From an uncultured Polycyclovorans sp. (GTDB lineage: Bacteria; Pseudomonadota; Gammaproteobacteria; Nevskiales; Nevskiaceae): DNA of 64,000 bases. The stretch is from positions 1 to 64,000 of the forward strand of contig CAKZHZ010000051.1 in assembly GCA_936928855.1 (NCBI GenBank), read 5' to 3'. Of the stretch, positions 8,143-17,159 are shown one piece after another. The notes under the pieces are model-generated. The model was not told where the DNA came from. It was given only the letters and a program-made list of their open reading frames with translations, and ran no database searches. A program made the position numbers and the translations under genes. Numbering within the stretch: the stretch's first letter is position 1; every line of letters starts with the position of its first letter.

Positions 8143-8781
8143 ATGACCGGCACCCCGCATGCCCGCACCCCGCCCCCGGAGAACATCGATCCAGCCGAAG
8201 CCTTACAGGGAGGCCAGGCCCCACGGAACGTGGTGCGCCGCTACGCGCTTATCGATGAGCTGCTCGAAGCACGCCGAACCGTGTTCGGCGGCACCGAGGG
8301 AGAACCGGTCTATCAGGCCTATCGCAATCACGCCTATCGCATCCTGAACTGGTCACGCCAATGGACCGCCCCCAGCCCGGAACGGGACGACAAGATCGCC
8401 ATCTGCGCCGTCTTCCACGACCTCGCCGCCTGGCCCAATGACAACCTGGACTACCTGCGCCCATCAGCGGATCAGGCAGATGCCTATCTCGACCAGGTTG
8501 GCCGAGGCGACTGGAAGCCGGAAATGCGGCTGATGATCGAATCCCATCACAAGATCACCCCCTATCGGGGCGCCCATTGCGAGTGGGTGGAACCCATCCG
8601 CCGCGCCGACTGGTGCGATGTCTCCTTCACCCTGATCCGCCATGGCTTGCCATCCGGCTTCGTTCGCGACGTCACCGCTGCCTTCCCCATCCGCGCCTTC
8701 TACCCCAACCACGTCCTCAAAGTGAGCGGGAAGTGGTTACTCAAGCACCCATTGAATCCGCTGCCCATCATGCGCTGGTAA
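8143..8781 (+). CDS. HD domain-containing protein
   Basis: Protein of about 212 residues with an HD-superfamily metal-binding signature: a His in 'YRNHAYRILNW', the HD pair in 'ICAVFHDLAAWPN', and 'ESHHKITPYRG' further on. HD proteins are usually metal-dependent phosphohydrolases; no substrate can be assigned. There is no signal peptide. The start is uncertain: the frame is open from an ATG at 8059, but residues before 8143 look non-coding (Pro/Ser/Cys-rich) and no clear ribosome-binding site marks either. It is divergent from the LysR gene, which probably regulates it. Confidence 0.75.
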   Translation: MTGTPHARTPPPENIDPAEALQGGQAPRNVVRRYALIDELLEARRTVFGGTEGEPVYQAYRNHAYRILNWSRQWTAPSPERDDKIAICAVFHDLAAWPNDNLDYLRPSADQADAYLDQVGRGDWKPEMRLMIESHHKITPYRGAHCEWVEPIRRADWCDVSFTLIRHGLPSGFVRDVTAAFPIRAFYPNHVLKVSGKWLLKHPLNPLPIMRW

Positions 8782-8812
8782 CGGCAGAGACAACGCAAGC
8801 GCTTGCCGGACC

Positions 8813-9583
8813 TCAGAAGAACCCCGCCATGGCATAGGCGGTTTTCTGGAACATCAGATCCTGCGCCTCCACCAATTCAAGGTTTGCCTTGTTGGCGGTG
8901 GTCACGATACGGGTACGGTAGTCCTTGCGGTCGGTAACTTCAGATACGCGGGACAGACTGGAGCCAGAGTCCGACACCTGATTGTTGAGCTGCGTATCCC
9001 GTCGAACCAGCACTCCATCGGCGACCCGCTCGCGGATCGACACATCGCAGACCAGCATGTAGGTCACATCCTTGACCAGGGCGTTGGCCACCAATGACAC
9101 CCCGGAGGCCGCAACCGCCCCGATGGCGGCACCACTCCAGGTATTGCCGGTATTGGACCCAACAACGCCCCCCACCACACCGCCGGCCAAAACCTCTCCG
9201 CCGCCAACATAGCCCTGCTGCAGCGCCGACTGCGCGGCGCTCAGGTTGGCCTTCTCCAGGTTCAACACATAGACCAGCATCTGGAAGTGCGCCTGATCGG
9301 GATCGTCCACGATGCGGTAGCCCTTGCCACTGGCGGCAAACTGATCGCGCACGAAGCGGCTGAAGGCATTGCGGTCAAACTCCATCACCCCGCTGCGCAC
9401 GTCCAGATACACCGAACGCTTGTCGCGACTGACCGGATCGACAAAGACCGACGTGCTGGTCTTGGCTTGCACCTCGAGATCTTTTTTGCCCAGGGCAACA
9501 CTGGTGGCTGCGCATCCGCTGAGCATGCTCAGCGCACTGATGGCCAGCACGCCGGTGCACACGATCGATTGACGTTTTTTCAT
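8813..9583 (-). CDS. TraT-family complement-resistance lipoprotein
   Basis: Outer-membrane lipoprotein of 256 residues. The lipoprotein signal peptide is MKKRQSIVCTGVLAISALSML with lipobox 'LSGC'. The mature N-terminus 'CAATSVALGKKDLEVQAKTS' and later blocks 'GKGYRIVDDPDQAHF' and 'YRTRIVTTANKANL' match the plan of plasmid TraT. A Gly/Ala-rich hydrophobic middle segment also fits. TraT blocks mating-pair formation and confers serum resistance on F-like plasmids; chromosomal homologues exist with unknown roles. No other conjugation genes are seen here. The ATG at 9583 is preferred over 9622 because it opens the signal peptide. Confidence 0.85.
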   Translation of the reverse strand: MKKRQSIVCTGVLAISALSMLSGCAATSVALGKKDLEVQAKTSTSVFVDPVSRDKRSVYLDVRSGVMEFDRNAFSRFVRDQFAASGKGYRIVDDPDQAHFQMLVYVLNLEKANLSAAQSALQQGYVGGGEVLAGGVVGGVVGSNTGNTWSGAAIGAVAASGVSLVANALVKDVTYMLVCDVSIRERVADGVLVRRDTQLNNQVSDSGSSLSRVSEVTDRKDYRTRIVTTANKANLELVEAQDLMFQKTAYAMAGFF

Positions 9584-9640
9584 GTTGGGTTCCCTGGCGA
9601 AGATGGTTGAACAGGCGGGCACGCCGCGCCCTCACGGCCA

Positions 9641-9955
9641 TTACCAATAGCGGCCGTAATAGCGGTGGTGGTAGACGCAGTTGCGATAATCCCGATAGCG
9701 GTAATAGCGATAGCGGGTGAGATGTCGGCAGGTCCATCCTGGCTGCCAATAGCGGGGCGCCACCGCAACTGGCGTTACATTCTTCTTGAGCGCGGATTCG
9801 GCGTAGGCCTTGGCCTTGTCGACATCACCCGGGTCAAAAGGCGCCGACATCACCTCAGCATTGAGTGCGCGCTGCATCTGCAGTCGGGCATCGTCGTCTG
9901 CGAAGGCCCATGTGGCCCACGCTGCGATCAGGATCAGCACGATGGATCTGGGCAT
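9641..9955 (-). CDS. small exported Tyr/Arg-rich protein
   Basis: Protein of 104 residues with a clear signal peptide (MPRSIVLILIAAWATWAFADD) and a strong ribosome-binding site (GGAGG, about 8 bases before the ATG at 9955). The middle is a short acidic/Ala helix. The last 25 residues are dominated by Tyr and Arg ('RYRYYRYRDYRN') with two Cys. It sits 57 bases upstream of the TraT-like gene on the same strand, so the two are probably co-transcribed. I do not recognise the family. The long upstream extension of the frame is not believable. Confidence 0.65.
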   Translation of the reverse strand: MPRSIVLILIAAWATWAFADDDARLQMQRALNAEVMSAPFDPGDVDKAKAYAESALKKNVTPVAVAPRYWQPGWTCRHLTRYRYYRYRDYRNCVYHHRYYGRYW

Positions 9956-10009
9956 CCCTTGCCTCCGTCCGATTGGAGCTTGGATGCTAGCGAGCGGCGC
10001 TGGCGCTGT

Positions 10010-10029
10010 ATGTCCCCAAAGCCGGGGAC
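10010..10029. repeat. TGTCCCC-N6-GGGGACA inverted repeat
   Basis: Perfect 7-bp arms around a 6-base spacer, in the short interval between the toxin gene end and the small exported protein. No T-run follows, so it is not a standard intrinsic terminator. A shorter relative, TGTCCC-N8-GGGACA, occurs at 17323-17342. Such elements resemble REP-type extragenic palindromes, but two copies are not enough to define a family. Confidence 0.4.
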
Positions 10030-10034
10030 AAATC

Positions 10035-10388
10035 TCATCCGGCGGTGGGTCCCAGCCCCATGACCAGGCGAACACCTCTGCCAATCTGTTCCATACAGCC
10101 CGCCGGCAGCTGGCGGAGCGGCTCCAAGAGACAGCCCTTGTCCACCGTCAGGATCTGGGACACGTTGACCACCGAAACGCGGTCCAGTCCGCTATCACGT
10201 CGACGTAGCCGTACGTTGCCGGGCGCTGCTTCGAGTGCGAGGTTGGAGGTAACCGTGGCGACAATCACGGTCGCAATGCGGCTTCGGTTCAGCGCATTCG
10301 CCTGCAAAACGACGACGGGCCGGCGAAATCCCGGGCCCGAGCCCACGGGGTCCTCAAGGTCGGCCCACCACAGCTCACCACGCTTCAT
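10035..10388 (-). CDS. PemK/MazF family toxin
   Basis: Endoribonuclease-type toxin of 117 residues. It starts with the family hallmark 'MKRGELWWADLEDPVGSGPG' followed by 'RRPVVVLQANALNRS' and 'VATVTSNL', with 'SVVNVSQILTVDK' further on. MazF/PemK toxins cleave mRNA or tRNA and are neutralised by the antitoxin encoded just upstream. The gene overlaps the antitoxin reading frame by 14 bases. An ATG one codon earlier (10391) is equally possible. All expected core blocks are intact, so it should be functional. Confidence 0.87.
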   Translation of the reverse strand: MKRGELWWADLEDPVGSGPGFRRPVVVLQANALNRSRIATVIVATVTSNLALEAAPGNVRLRRRDSGLDRVSVVNVSQILTVDKGCLLEPLRQLPAGCMEQIGRGVRLVMGLGPTAG

Positions 10389-10611
10389 CATCCAGCACCC
10401 GGCGTTGTGCGGCCATCGCCCCAGATGGCAGGTCGCTGGCCTGAACGCGATAAACGGCATCGAACTGTTGGGTCAATGAGGACTCGGCATGCTTTGCGAG
10501 ATACTCAACCAGCGCATCCGCATAAACCCGACTGCGCGGCTTCCCTGCCGCTTGCGCGAACTGCTCCGCTTGCGCAAAGAGGTCATCAGGCAGGGAAATG
10601 GCGATCTTCAT
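10375..10611 (-). CDS. MazE/PemI-like ribbon-helix-helix antitoxin
   Basis: Antitoxin of 78 residues. The N-terminal ribbon-helix-helix DNA-binding segment ('MKIAISLPDDLFAQAEQFAQ', then 'PRSRVYADALVEYLAKH') is followed by a C-terminal toxin-binding tail. The start at 10611 matches typical RHH antitoxins. It lies two bases from a perfect 25-bp palindrome and has no Shine-Dalgarno sequence, so translation may be leaderless or start at an upstream in-frame ATG (10620). It overlaps the toxin gene, as in most MazEF/PemIK pairs. Confidence 0.82.
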   Translation of the reverse strand: MKIAISLPDDLFAQAEQFAQAAGKPRSRVYADALVEYLAKHAESSLTQQFDAVYRVQASDLPSGAMAAQRRVLDDEAW

Positions 10612-10612
10612 A

Positions 10613-10637
10613 ATGACCATGGTATCACCATGGTCAT
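10613..10637. promoter_or_regulatory. perfect palindromic operator of the toxin-antitoxin operon
   Basis: Two perfect 11-base arms (ATGACCATGGT and ACCATGGTCAT) flank a 3-base spacer. The element sits directly before the antitoxin start. RHH antitoxins bind such repeats to autoregulate their operon, so this is very likely the operator. The symmetry is seen directly; the function is inferred from the family. Confidence 0.75.
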
Positions 10638-10658
10638 ACCGGCGCTTAATCAAGGCGG

Positions 10659-11447
10659 CTAGCTCCATGGATTGGTGGTGTAGCTCTCGGCCTGGACTTC
10701 CAGTTGGTCATTCTCGAAGACGAAGGTCAGTCGCAGCACGAACTTGCTGAGCGCGACACTGGGATTGCGCCTGCCGGTCCGCTGATATGCCTCCGATTCT
10801 CGGACGGCTTTCAGGTCCACGACCTTCCGATAGATCGCGCCTTCGATGGGCACCCAGGTGCAGTCGTTCCGCAGGATGTACTTGCCCGGATTCTCGTAGC
10901 CGCGGGCGACGAGCTGTGACCAGGTGGAACGGGCCAGGGCACCCTTGAGCAGACGCGCTTCGTCTTCGGGCTTTCGAGGGCGAACCTCCATCCTCCTGAG
11001 CGCGTTCTGGTACCACTCCGACTCTTCTGGACGGTCGAGGGTAAACACATGCGCACAGTTTTGGAGCTCCGCCAACTGCCATTCAACCTCCACCTGATCT
11101 GGCAGGCTGTCGGGATGACCGGGGAATCGCCCCATTGGCGAGGCGGGGCTGTCCATGAGGGTTGGAATCACGGTGGTCAGGTACCCCACCATCGGGATCC
11201 CCTCCAGCCCAGGAATACGATAGTCGATTTCAATCTTGGTACCCGCCGCCGATTCCCCGTGCCAGATACCGAGAGGCTCCACCTTAAAGTCCCCGAAGCG
11301 CAGGAGAATGACGCCCTGAGTGCCAAAATTAACCAGCCCGACGGAGTAGGTCAAACCACCACAACCTTTTGTTGTAGCAGCAAGCCCCAACACGAATAAC
11401 ACCAGCGCAAAACTCCACCCTGAAAGATTGACGGCCTTGGCACGCAT
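10659..11447 (-). CDS. membrane-anchored protein, candidate immunity protein for the RHS toxin
   Basis: Protein of 262 residues. It has an N-terminal hydrophobic segment ending 'GLAATTKGCGG' (a possible but atypical lipobox), then a soluble domain that would face the periplasm. Its ATG (11447) lies one base after the stop of the giant RHS gene. That is the place where polymorphic toxins carry their immunity gene. Periplasmic lipoprotein inhibitors are the known partners of Tle/DUF2235 phospholipase effectors. I do not recognise a named family in the sequence, so the immunity role rests on context. Confidence 0.6.
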   Translation of the reverse strand: MRAKAVNLSGWSFALVLFVLGLAATTKGCGGLTYSVGLVNFGTQGVILLRFGDFKVEPLGIWHGESAAGTKIEIDYRIPGLEGIPMVGYLTTVIPTLMDSPASPMGRFPGHPDSLPDQVEVEWQLAELQNCAHVFTLDRPEESEWYQNALRRMEVRPRKPEDEARLLKGALARSTWSQLVARGYENPGKYILRNDCTWVPIEGAIYRKVVDLKAVRESEAYQRTGRRNPSVALSKFVLRLTFVFENDQLEVQAESYTTNPWS

Positions 11448-11448
11448 C

Positions 11449-14400
11449 TCAGTTCTCAGCCCAGTGCTTGGGCGTTCCATCCTCCCGGAAGCGCAGCGGG
11501 TCATGTGAGATGGGGAGCGACAGATCAAGGTGCTCCTGTAGCCATTGGCTATAGCCCTCGCCTGCGCCGGGATGTACCAGCCCGCGCAGGGTATGCGCCC
11601 CCGCGTTGTCCACCCCGTTGCACTCTCGCTGGTTCCGCCCGCTACCGCAGATCCCGCGATAGCGCTGATCGAACATCGATTCGTCCAACTCCCGGCTCAT
11701 GCCCGCACCCTGCCAGTCGCGTTGCAGTACCGCGCTGCCGTCGAGATACCAGAATAGTCGTCCCTCCCGGAAAACGATGGGGATGTTTTCCGACACTCTG
11801 GCGCCGACGCTGTCATGCACGACGGGCACGGTCACCCTCGACCAGTTCTCGGCTCCAAACGGTCGCTCAGTCAGTTTCATGCCTGTGCTTTGAGCTTCCC
11901 GCAACATCCATCGCAAGGCCACATCCGGCAAATCGCCTTCGGCATAGCCACCGCCGATATCCGAGTGCGCGCCCAGCAAGCCCACTTCCACCCGTGAGGG
12001 GGTGTTGGCAACCCCCGCGTTCTCATGAATTGACACCCCATAGAAGTCGCGCCGGAACTCGTGGACTGCGACCGCATGCGCGACCTTCTGAACGCTGGGC
12101 GGAATACCCAGTGCCAGTTGTTGCAGGTCATCGTCCTGACTCGAACCGACAAGATCGCCGAAGGCCTGGTCTTGGCTGTAGTGCGGTACTGTATCGAACA
12201 GTCCGAGAAACCTCAGGTCGACGCCAATACAGGTCCGGAGCAGATAGTCTCGAGCAGCTTTGGCGTCGTTCTCGTTGAATGAGATGGTGCGCCCGGCCGT
12301 GCGATCCAGAACGAACTCATCTCGACCTTCGATGAACGCGTCCAACAGATTGACGAAAATGCGGGCAGATGCCGCGCCCCTTGAAAAGCCAACAACATCC
12401 ACTCGCAGTTCGGCTTCGCGCACCTGATTCGTCGACATCCATACGACATGTGAGAAGAAGCGATTGGCCATGACTTCGACCCGACCCATCATCGACTCAC
12501 CGCTCATCGCATCAAACCATCCACCCGACGTTCCTGATCCGCTGTCTACGGTGCCAACCCCGGACATGTAGTAGTCGAAACGAGTGGATTCCAACCCTGC
12601 ATCGCTACGAACGCCCAGTTCGTCATCACCTCCGTCGTAGCTATTCCGAAACCTCACCACATTCGAATAATTCGAACGCCCCTCCGGCGGAATGTTGTTG
12701 CCGGTGCCGTCGAACGCAAACAGGATCAGCCCTGTGGGATCGATATGGTTGACGGGATCGTTGTCGGCGTAGCGGTAGCGGTTCATGCCGGCCAGCAGGC
12801 CCAGCGGGTCCGGTGACAGGTAGCGTCCCGTGTCGGGGTCGTAATAGCGATAGTGGTTGTAGTGCAGGCCGGTCTCGGGGTCCTCGTACTGACCGGGAAG
12901 GCGCAGGTGCAAGGTGAAGGCCTCTCCGTCGCCGTCGGGGTCCTCGTCAACTCGGGCGCGGCCGAAGGGGGCGTAGTGCGCCTGCCACACCTGACGTCCC
13001 GCCATATCGGTGACGCCGATGGGCGCGCCGAGATGATTGCTGTGGACCGCATAGCGCACGCCGTTGACGACCATCGCCACCGGATGGTGGCCCAGATAGA
13101 CATAGTCCACCGTCAAGCTTCCATCCGCGCGGATATCGCTGATCAACTGGTCGCCGTCATACAGATAGAACCGCGTTTCGATGGGCTTTCCTGTGACATC
13201 GAACTGTTGCTTGCGAATACGCCGCGCCTGCGCGTCATAGGTATAGCGTGCGCGTAGCACGGCGCCCTCCCAGATCGAGGTGATCTGGCCATTGGCACCC
13301 CGCTCGAATCGGAAGCGGCCAAACTGCTGAACGGCGCCACCCGCCGAGTGGCGGACCGCGATGCGTTGACGGGCGGCGAAGCCGGAGGGCGCAGATTCCG
13401 CGATTCGCAGCGGGGTCTGCCATCCCTGCAGGCGCGAAAGGCCCAGCATGCGGTTGCCGAGTGACGGCAGACGATAGTGCTCCGACACACCGTCGCTGAG
13501 TCGAAGCAAGCGGTTGCCATTGGCATCGTAGCGGTAGGCATACAGATGCCCGGCGACGCTGGCCAGGTCCAAACCGCCACGCGCATCGAACCGATACCGC
13601 GACCAGGGACGGCCGAAGTCGTCGATGCCCGTGATCCGGCCTCTGGCGTCATAGTGGTAACGGAAGTCGTACAGGTCGCCGATCACGGCGCGGTGCAGCC
13701 TTCCATCGCGCGCGCTAAGGGTGGTGCGAATACCGTTCGCTGTGTCCCAGATGCGCTCACGCGGCTGACCGTCCGACAGTCCCGTGATGTCTGACACCAG
13801 CGGCTTGGTCATCCGCCACGGCGACTGAACCTCGATATCCGCAAGGGCCCCCTCGTCCGGCCCCGCCGTGTGGTAGCGATAGTGAATGCGCAAGCCGCTC
13901 GGGCGTTCCTCTCGCGCCCGTCGTCCCTCAGCGTCATACCGGTAGCGACTGCGAAACACTCGCTGATCAATCTCTCGTGTGCTCTCGGCCAGGCGCCCCG
14001 ATGCGTCGTACTGAAGGCGCAGCCGGCTATCCGGCTGCATGACCGCAACAGGACGACTGTGCTCGGCGGCCGAGGTCCATGCATAGGACGTCTGCATGGC
14101 ATCCCAGTCCAGCGCCTGAAGACGGCCGACGTCGTCATAGCGCAGTTCAACATGGCGGCCGTCGGCGCCGTGTTTCGCCACCAGCCGTCCGTTGATGTCG
14201 TAGCGGTAGCGCATCAACCCCGCATCGTCGGACTGCTCGAATGCGATGCGGCCGAAATCGTCCAGACCATACAGGGTTCGGCTACCGACACCATCTTCAA
14301 CCTCGAAGCGCCACGACCGGGCAGTCGTCACAGTGCGGTTCGATACGGGCAGCGCTCGCCCCCCCGCCTCGGCCGGCAGCGGCAAGGATCGGAATCGCCC

Positions 14401-16449
14401 TTCGCGACCGGCTGCGATGATGCGCCCTGCTGCGTCATATCGAACATCGATGGGGGGCTGAGGTCCCAGTGCAAGGCGGGTCGGACGTCCCTGATCATCG
14501 TGCTGCAGAAGCTTCAGCACTTCGCCATCGTCGTATTCGATCTCGAAGATCTCGCCCGTCGCGTGCCGGCGTAGCCGAACCGGGGGCCATTGGTCAGCTT
14601 CTTTATCAGTCGCCTCGCGAACCGCGGTCCTGGCCGTTGGCGCCAGGCGACGGTGTCGCAGTGTTGGCTCGAATCCGCCTTCGGATGTCGGGGAGAAGCC
14701 AGCCTCGGTCACCGCCACCGGGTGCCCACCGCCGTCGTACTGAAACGCCAGCGTTCGGTACGCCTCGGGCCTGATGCTGGGCATCGTGGCGCGGTCAATC
14801 TGGGTGCTTTGCCCGCGGTAGGTCAACTGAAGCAGCGATGGTGCGGGGTTCCCCACGTTGGCATCCAGCACCGCCACCAGTCGGCCGAGATCATCGTAGG
14901 TATAGCGCAACGCTTGCCCATCGCCATGATGCACCGCCATCACCTGCCCGTTACGGTCATAGCGATAGCGCAGATCGCCTTCTGTCGTGCAGGGGCCACA
15001 CCCGGCACCCTCGATCGCCGTGACCACCGGCACCCCGCCAACCCGGCCACCCTGGTAGCGACTGGGTGGGGCGCCGGCCTTCCGCACGTCGGTGGCATCT
15101 TGCCGAAACTGCAGCGATACCCATTCATCCAGCAGCGGCGGCATCGACGCCACCGCACGGTCCTGATCGTCATAGCGCCATTGGCCGATCATCTGCAGAT
15201 CGCCCCGCCGGACCTCGTGGATGGCGGTCAAGTTGAACGCATCGCGGGGGTCGGCGTACGCGTAACGCCGTTCCTGTTCATCCGGGTATCGCGCCACGAC
15301 CAGGCGGCCGTGATCGTCGTATTGATAGCCGACGGTCGACCCCTTCGACGACCTCACCTGTACAAGTCGACCCGCGGCGTTGTACGTGAGGGATAGCGCG
15401 CTGCCGTCACCGGTCTTCAGGGCCACCAGCTTTCGCTCTGTGTCCCGAATCAACTCAATCCATTGACCATCCGCCATTCGATGACTGACCAGCGCACCAT
15501 CCTTGGAAAAGGACAACACGGTGCCATCGCGCCAGCGCCACTCGTATCCCCACGGTCCAGCCTTGAGCCTGCCATCCGACCGCAGCCGCGCGCGGAAGTG
15601 GCGGATACCCTGAGTCCCCTCATGGGCATCGAACAGGATCCGACGGCCATCCGCTTGCCAGATGGAAATCTGCGCGCCGGTGTCGCTGAGGGTGGTCTCG
15701 TAGCTGTGCCGCCAGCCCGTCCCGGTCACACCCGCGTACTGCGAGCGGCTGTTGTAGTGTCGCTCGAACGCCAGACCCTTGGTGCTTCCCGCGATATCGG
15801 TCTCGCGCTGATATTTGTTGCCCGTCAGAACATGAATCGGATTGCCGACATGCGTTGCCGGCAGCGCGGATATCTGCAAAGCGCCCACGGCCTGCAGGGG
15901 CACGCCTCCGACAGCAGCGGCGGACGGCGCTGGCAGACTGCAGTACTGGGGGCCTCCATGATCGGTGCCATCAGAAACATCGCTGTCCGGATCCTCTGCT
16001 GCCTCGGAACCGGCGTCTGTGGCGCCGTCTTCGTCTCCACCGCCACCCTGATCGTCCAACGACGCGTCATCCCCGGCACCGTCGTCGCCTGACGCTGGCT
16101 CACCTCCCCCGCCTTCGCTTTCACCCGACGCTCCCCCGGCATCTTCGGGGGTTCCAGATATGTTGCCTCCCCCCTGCTCGGGGCCGCCGTACCCAGGATC
16201 CGTGTCGGCCACTCCCGTACCCACACCCGATGTGCCGGAACCCGAATGCCCGGATGCTCCGTGCAATCCCTGCGCCAGAGCGTCGGATCGCGGCAGACTG
16301 GGCAGGCCGGCAACGAAAAGAAACCCGCCCTGCTCTTGCTGGACAGCCTCTGTCAGACGGTCCACAGCCGATCGCGGCGGGTCTCCGATCGGAACCAACA
16401 AGGCGCTGACAAGCACCCCGGACGCTACGGCGTATTCAACACCATTCAC
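11449..16449 (-). CDS. RHS/YD-repeat polymorphic toxin with C-terminal DUF2235 lipase domain
   Basis: Protein of 1,666 residues. It has an N-terminal hydrophobic segment (about residues 7-20), a Gly/Asp/Ser/Glu low-complexity linker (60-165), a DUF6531-type entry ('GNPIHVLTGNKYQ', 202-214) and about 900 residues of YD repeats. The RHS core ends near residue 1241 ('YRYYDPDTGRYLSPDPLGL', 'NDPVNHIDPTGL'). A DUF2235 alpha/beta hydrolase follows, with 'FAFDGTGNN', the nucleophile motif GFSRG (Ser1356), 'LFDTVPH' and 'GAHSDIGGGY' as triad candidates. This is the Tle1-like phospholipase fold of antibacterial effectors. No PAAR, VgrG or TcdB domain is seen, so the delivery route is unknown. It overlaps the luxR-type gene by four bases (ATGA). 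Confidence 0.88.
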   Translation of the reverse strand: MNGVEYAVASGVLVSALLVPIGDPPRSAVDRLTEAVQQEQGGFLFVAGLPSLPRSDALAQGLHGASGHSGSGTSGVGTGVADTDPGYGGPEQGGGNISGTPEDAGGASGESEGGGGEPASGDDGAGDDASLDDQGGGGDEDGATDAGSEAAEDPDSDVSDGTDHGGPQYCSLPAPSAAAVGGVPLQAVGALQISALPATHVGNPIHVLTGNKYQRETDIAGSTKGLAFERHYNSRSQYAGVTGTGWRHSYETTLSDTGAQISIWQADGRRILFDAHEGTQGIRHFRARLRSDGRLKAGPWGYEWRWRDGTVLSFSKDGALVSHRMADGQWIELIRDTERKLVALKTGDGSALSLTYNAAGRLVQVRSSKGSTVGYQYDDHGRLVVARYPDEQERRYAYADPRDAFNLTAIHEVRRGDLQMIGQWRYDDQDRAVASMPPLLDEWVSLQFRQDATDVRKAGAPPSRYQGGRVGGVPVVTAIEGAGCGPCTTEGDLRYRYDRNGQVMAVHHGDGQALRYTYDDLGRLVAVLDANVGNPAPSLLQLTYRGQSTQIDRATMPSIRPEAYRTLAFQYDGGGHPVAVTEAGFSPTSEGGFEPTLRHRRLAPTARTAVREATDKEADQWPPVRLRRHATGEIFEIEYDDGEVLKLLQHDDQGRPTRLALGPQPPIDVRYDAAGRIIAAGREGRFRSLPLPAEAGGRALPVSNRTVTTARSWRFEVEDGVGSRTLYGLDDFGRIAFEQSDDAGLMRYRYDINGRLVAKHGADGRHVELRYDDVGRLQALDWDAMQTSYAWTSAAEHSRPVAVMQPDSRLRLQYDASGRLAESTREIDQRVFRSRYRYDAEGRRAREERPSGLRIHYRYHTAGPDEGALADIEVQSPWRMTKPLVSDITGLSDGQPRERIWDTANGIRTTLSARDGRLHRAVIGDLYDFRYHYDARGRITGIDDFGRPWSRYRFDARGGLDLASVAGHLYAYRYDANGNRLLRLSDGVSEHYRLPSLGNRMLGLSRLQGWQTPLRIAESAPSGFAARQRIAVRHSAGGAVQQFGRFRFERGANGQITSIWEGAVLRARYTYDAQARRIRKQQFDVTGKPIETRFYLYDGDQLISDIRADGSLTVDYVYLGHHPVAMVVNGVRYAVHSNHLGAPIGVTDMAGRQVWQAHYAPFGRARVDEDPDGDGEAFTLHLRLPGQYEDPETGLHYNHYRYYDPDTGRYLSPDPLGLLAGMNRYRYADNDPVNHIDPTGLILFAFDGTGNNIPPEGRSNYSNVVRFRNSYDGGDDELGVRSDAGLESTRFDYYMSGVGTVDSGSGTSGGWFDAMSGESMMGRVEVMANRFFSHVVWMSTNQVREAELRVDVVGFSRGAASARIFVNLLDAFIEGRDEFVLDRTAGRTISFNENDAKAARDYLLRTCIGVDLRFLGLFDTVPHYSQDQAFGDLVGSSQDDDLQQLALGIPPSVQKVAHAVAVHEFRRDFYGVSIHENAGVANTPSRVEVGLLGAHSDIGGGYAEGDLPDVALRWMLREAQSTGMKLTERPFGAENWSRVTVPVVHDSVGARVSENIPIVFREGRLFWYLDGSAVLQRDWQGAGMSRELDESMFDQRYRGICGSGRNQRECNGVDNAGAHTLRGLVHPGAGEGYSQWLQEHLDLSLPISHDPLRFREDGTPKHWAEN

Positions 16450-17159
16450 GGGTTGCGCCCCGGCCGATCACGTGGTGTGCCCGACTTGGGGCGCCGTTGT
16501 TTCCCGAGGCCTGCCTGATAACCAAAGCGCGTCAAGGCCACCCGCGAGTTGACCCCTACCTTCTCGTACATCCGGCGAACGAACGTGGTCGCGGTGTGAT
16601 AGGAGACGCCCATTCGACGCGCCACGCGCGTCAACGGCTCACCCTGACAAAGCCAGCCCAGTGCCTCGCGTTCGCGGACGGACAAGGTCCGGACCACCGT
16701 ATCCACATCCACCCGGTGCGTCGCAAACTGAAGTTGCAGTGCCGCAACGGCGCGTTCGCACAGCGTCATTTCGCCACGCAAGGCGCTGTGCAGCCGAACG
16801 CGGGCGCGCTCGGGCACCTCGCCGATCAGGATGAAGCCACAGGCTCCGAGCCTGAACGACAGTGGACATTGCTGCGGCCGTACACCGAGGGCAACGAGTT
16901 TCGTTCCCGGCTCGGCCATCGACATCTCTCGCAGCCGGCCGAGATCATCGTCGCTGACTCTTTCCAGGTGAACCAGCAGCACCTCAGGAGGGGTGCTCGA
17001 GGCCATCAGCGCGGCCAGAGCGGCGCTGGATGAACACCACCGAAGCCGATATCCACGCATCAGCCGCTTCAACCAACTGGAGAAGATCGGTGACGAGGAT
17101 TCGCCCCAGACTGCCGCCACTGCTTGCACTGTGCGCCTCCCTTGCTTCACGGCCGTCAT
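16446..17159 (-). CDS. LuxR-family transcriptional regulator
   Basis: Regulator of 237 residues. A C-terminal LuxR/NarL-type helix-turn-helix spans residues ~158-220 ('LSVREREALGWLCQGEPLTR', 'VARRMGVSYHTATTFVRRMYEKVGV'). The N-terminal half resembles a degenerate receiver fold ('PPEVLLVHLERVSDDDLGRL') without a clear phospho-acceptor aspartate pocket. It is the first gene of a unit with the RHS toxin (4-base overlap) and diverges from the Tad pilus operon. It could therefore control either or both. Confidence 0.78.
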   Translation of the reverse strand: MTAVKQGRRTVQAVAAVWGESSSPIFSSWLKRLMRGYRLRWCSSSAALAALMASSTPPEVLLVHLERVSDDDLGRLREMSMAEPGTKLVALGVRPQQCPLSFRLGACGFILIGEVPERARVRLHSALRGEMTLCERAVAALQLQFATHRVDVDTVVRTLSVREREALGWLCQGEPLTRVARRMGVSYHTATTFVRRMYEKVGVNSRVALTRFGYQAGLGKQRRPKSGTPRDRPGRNP

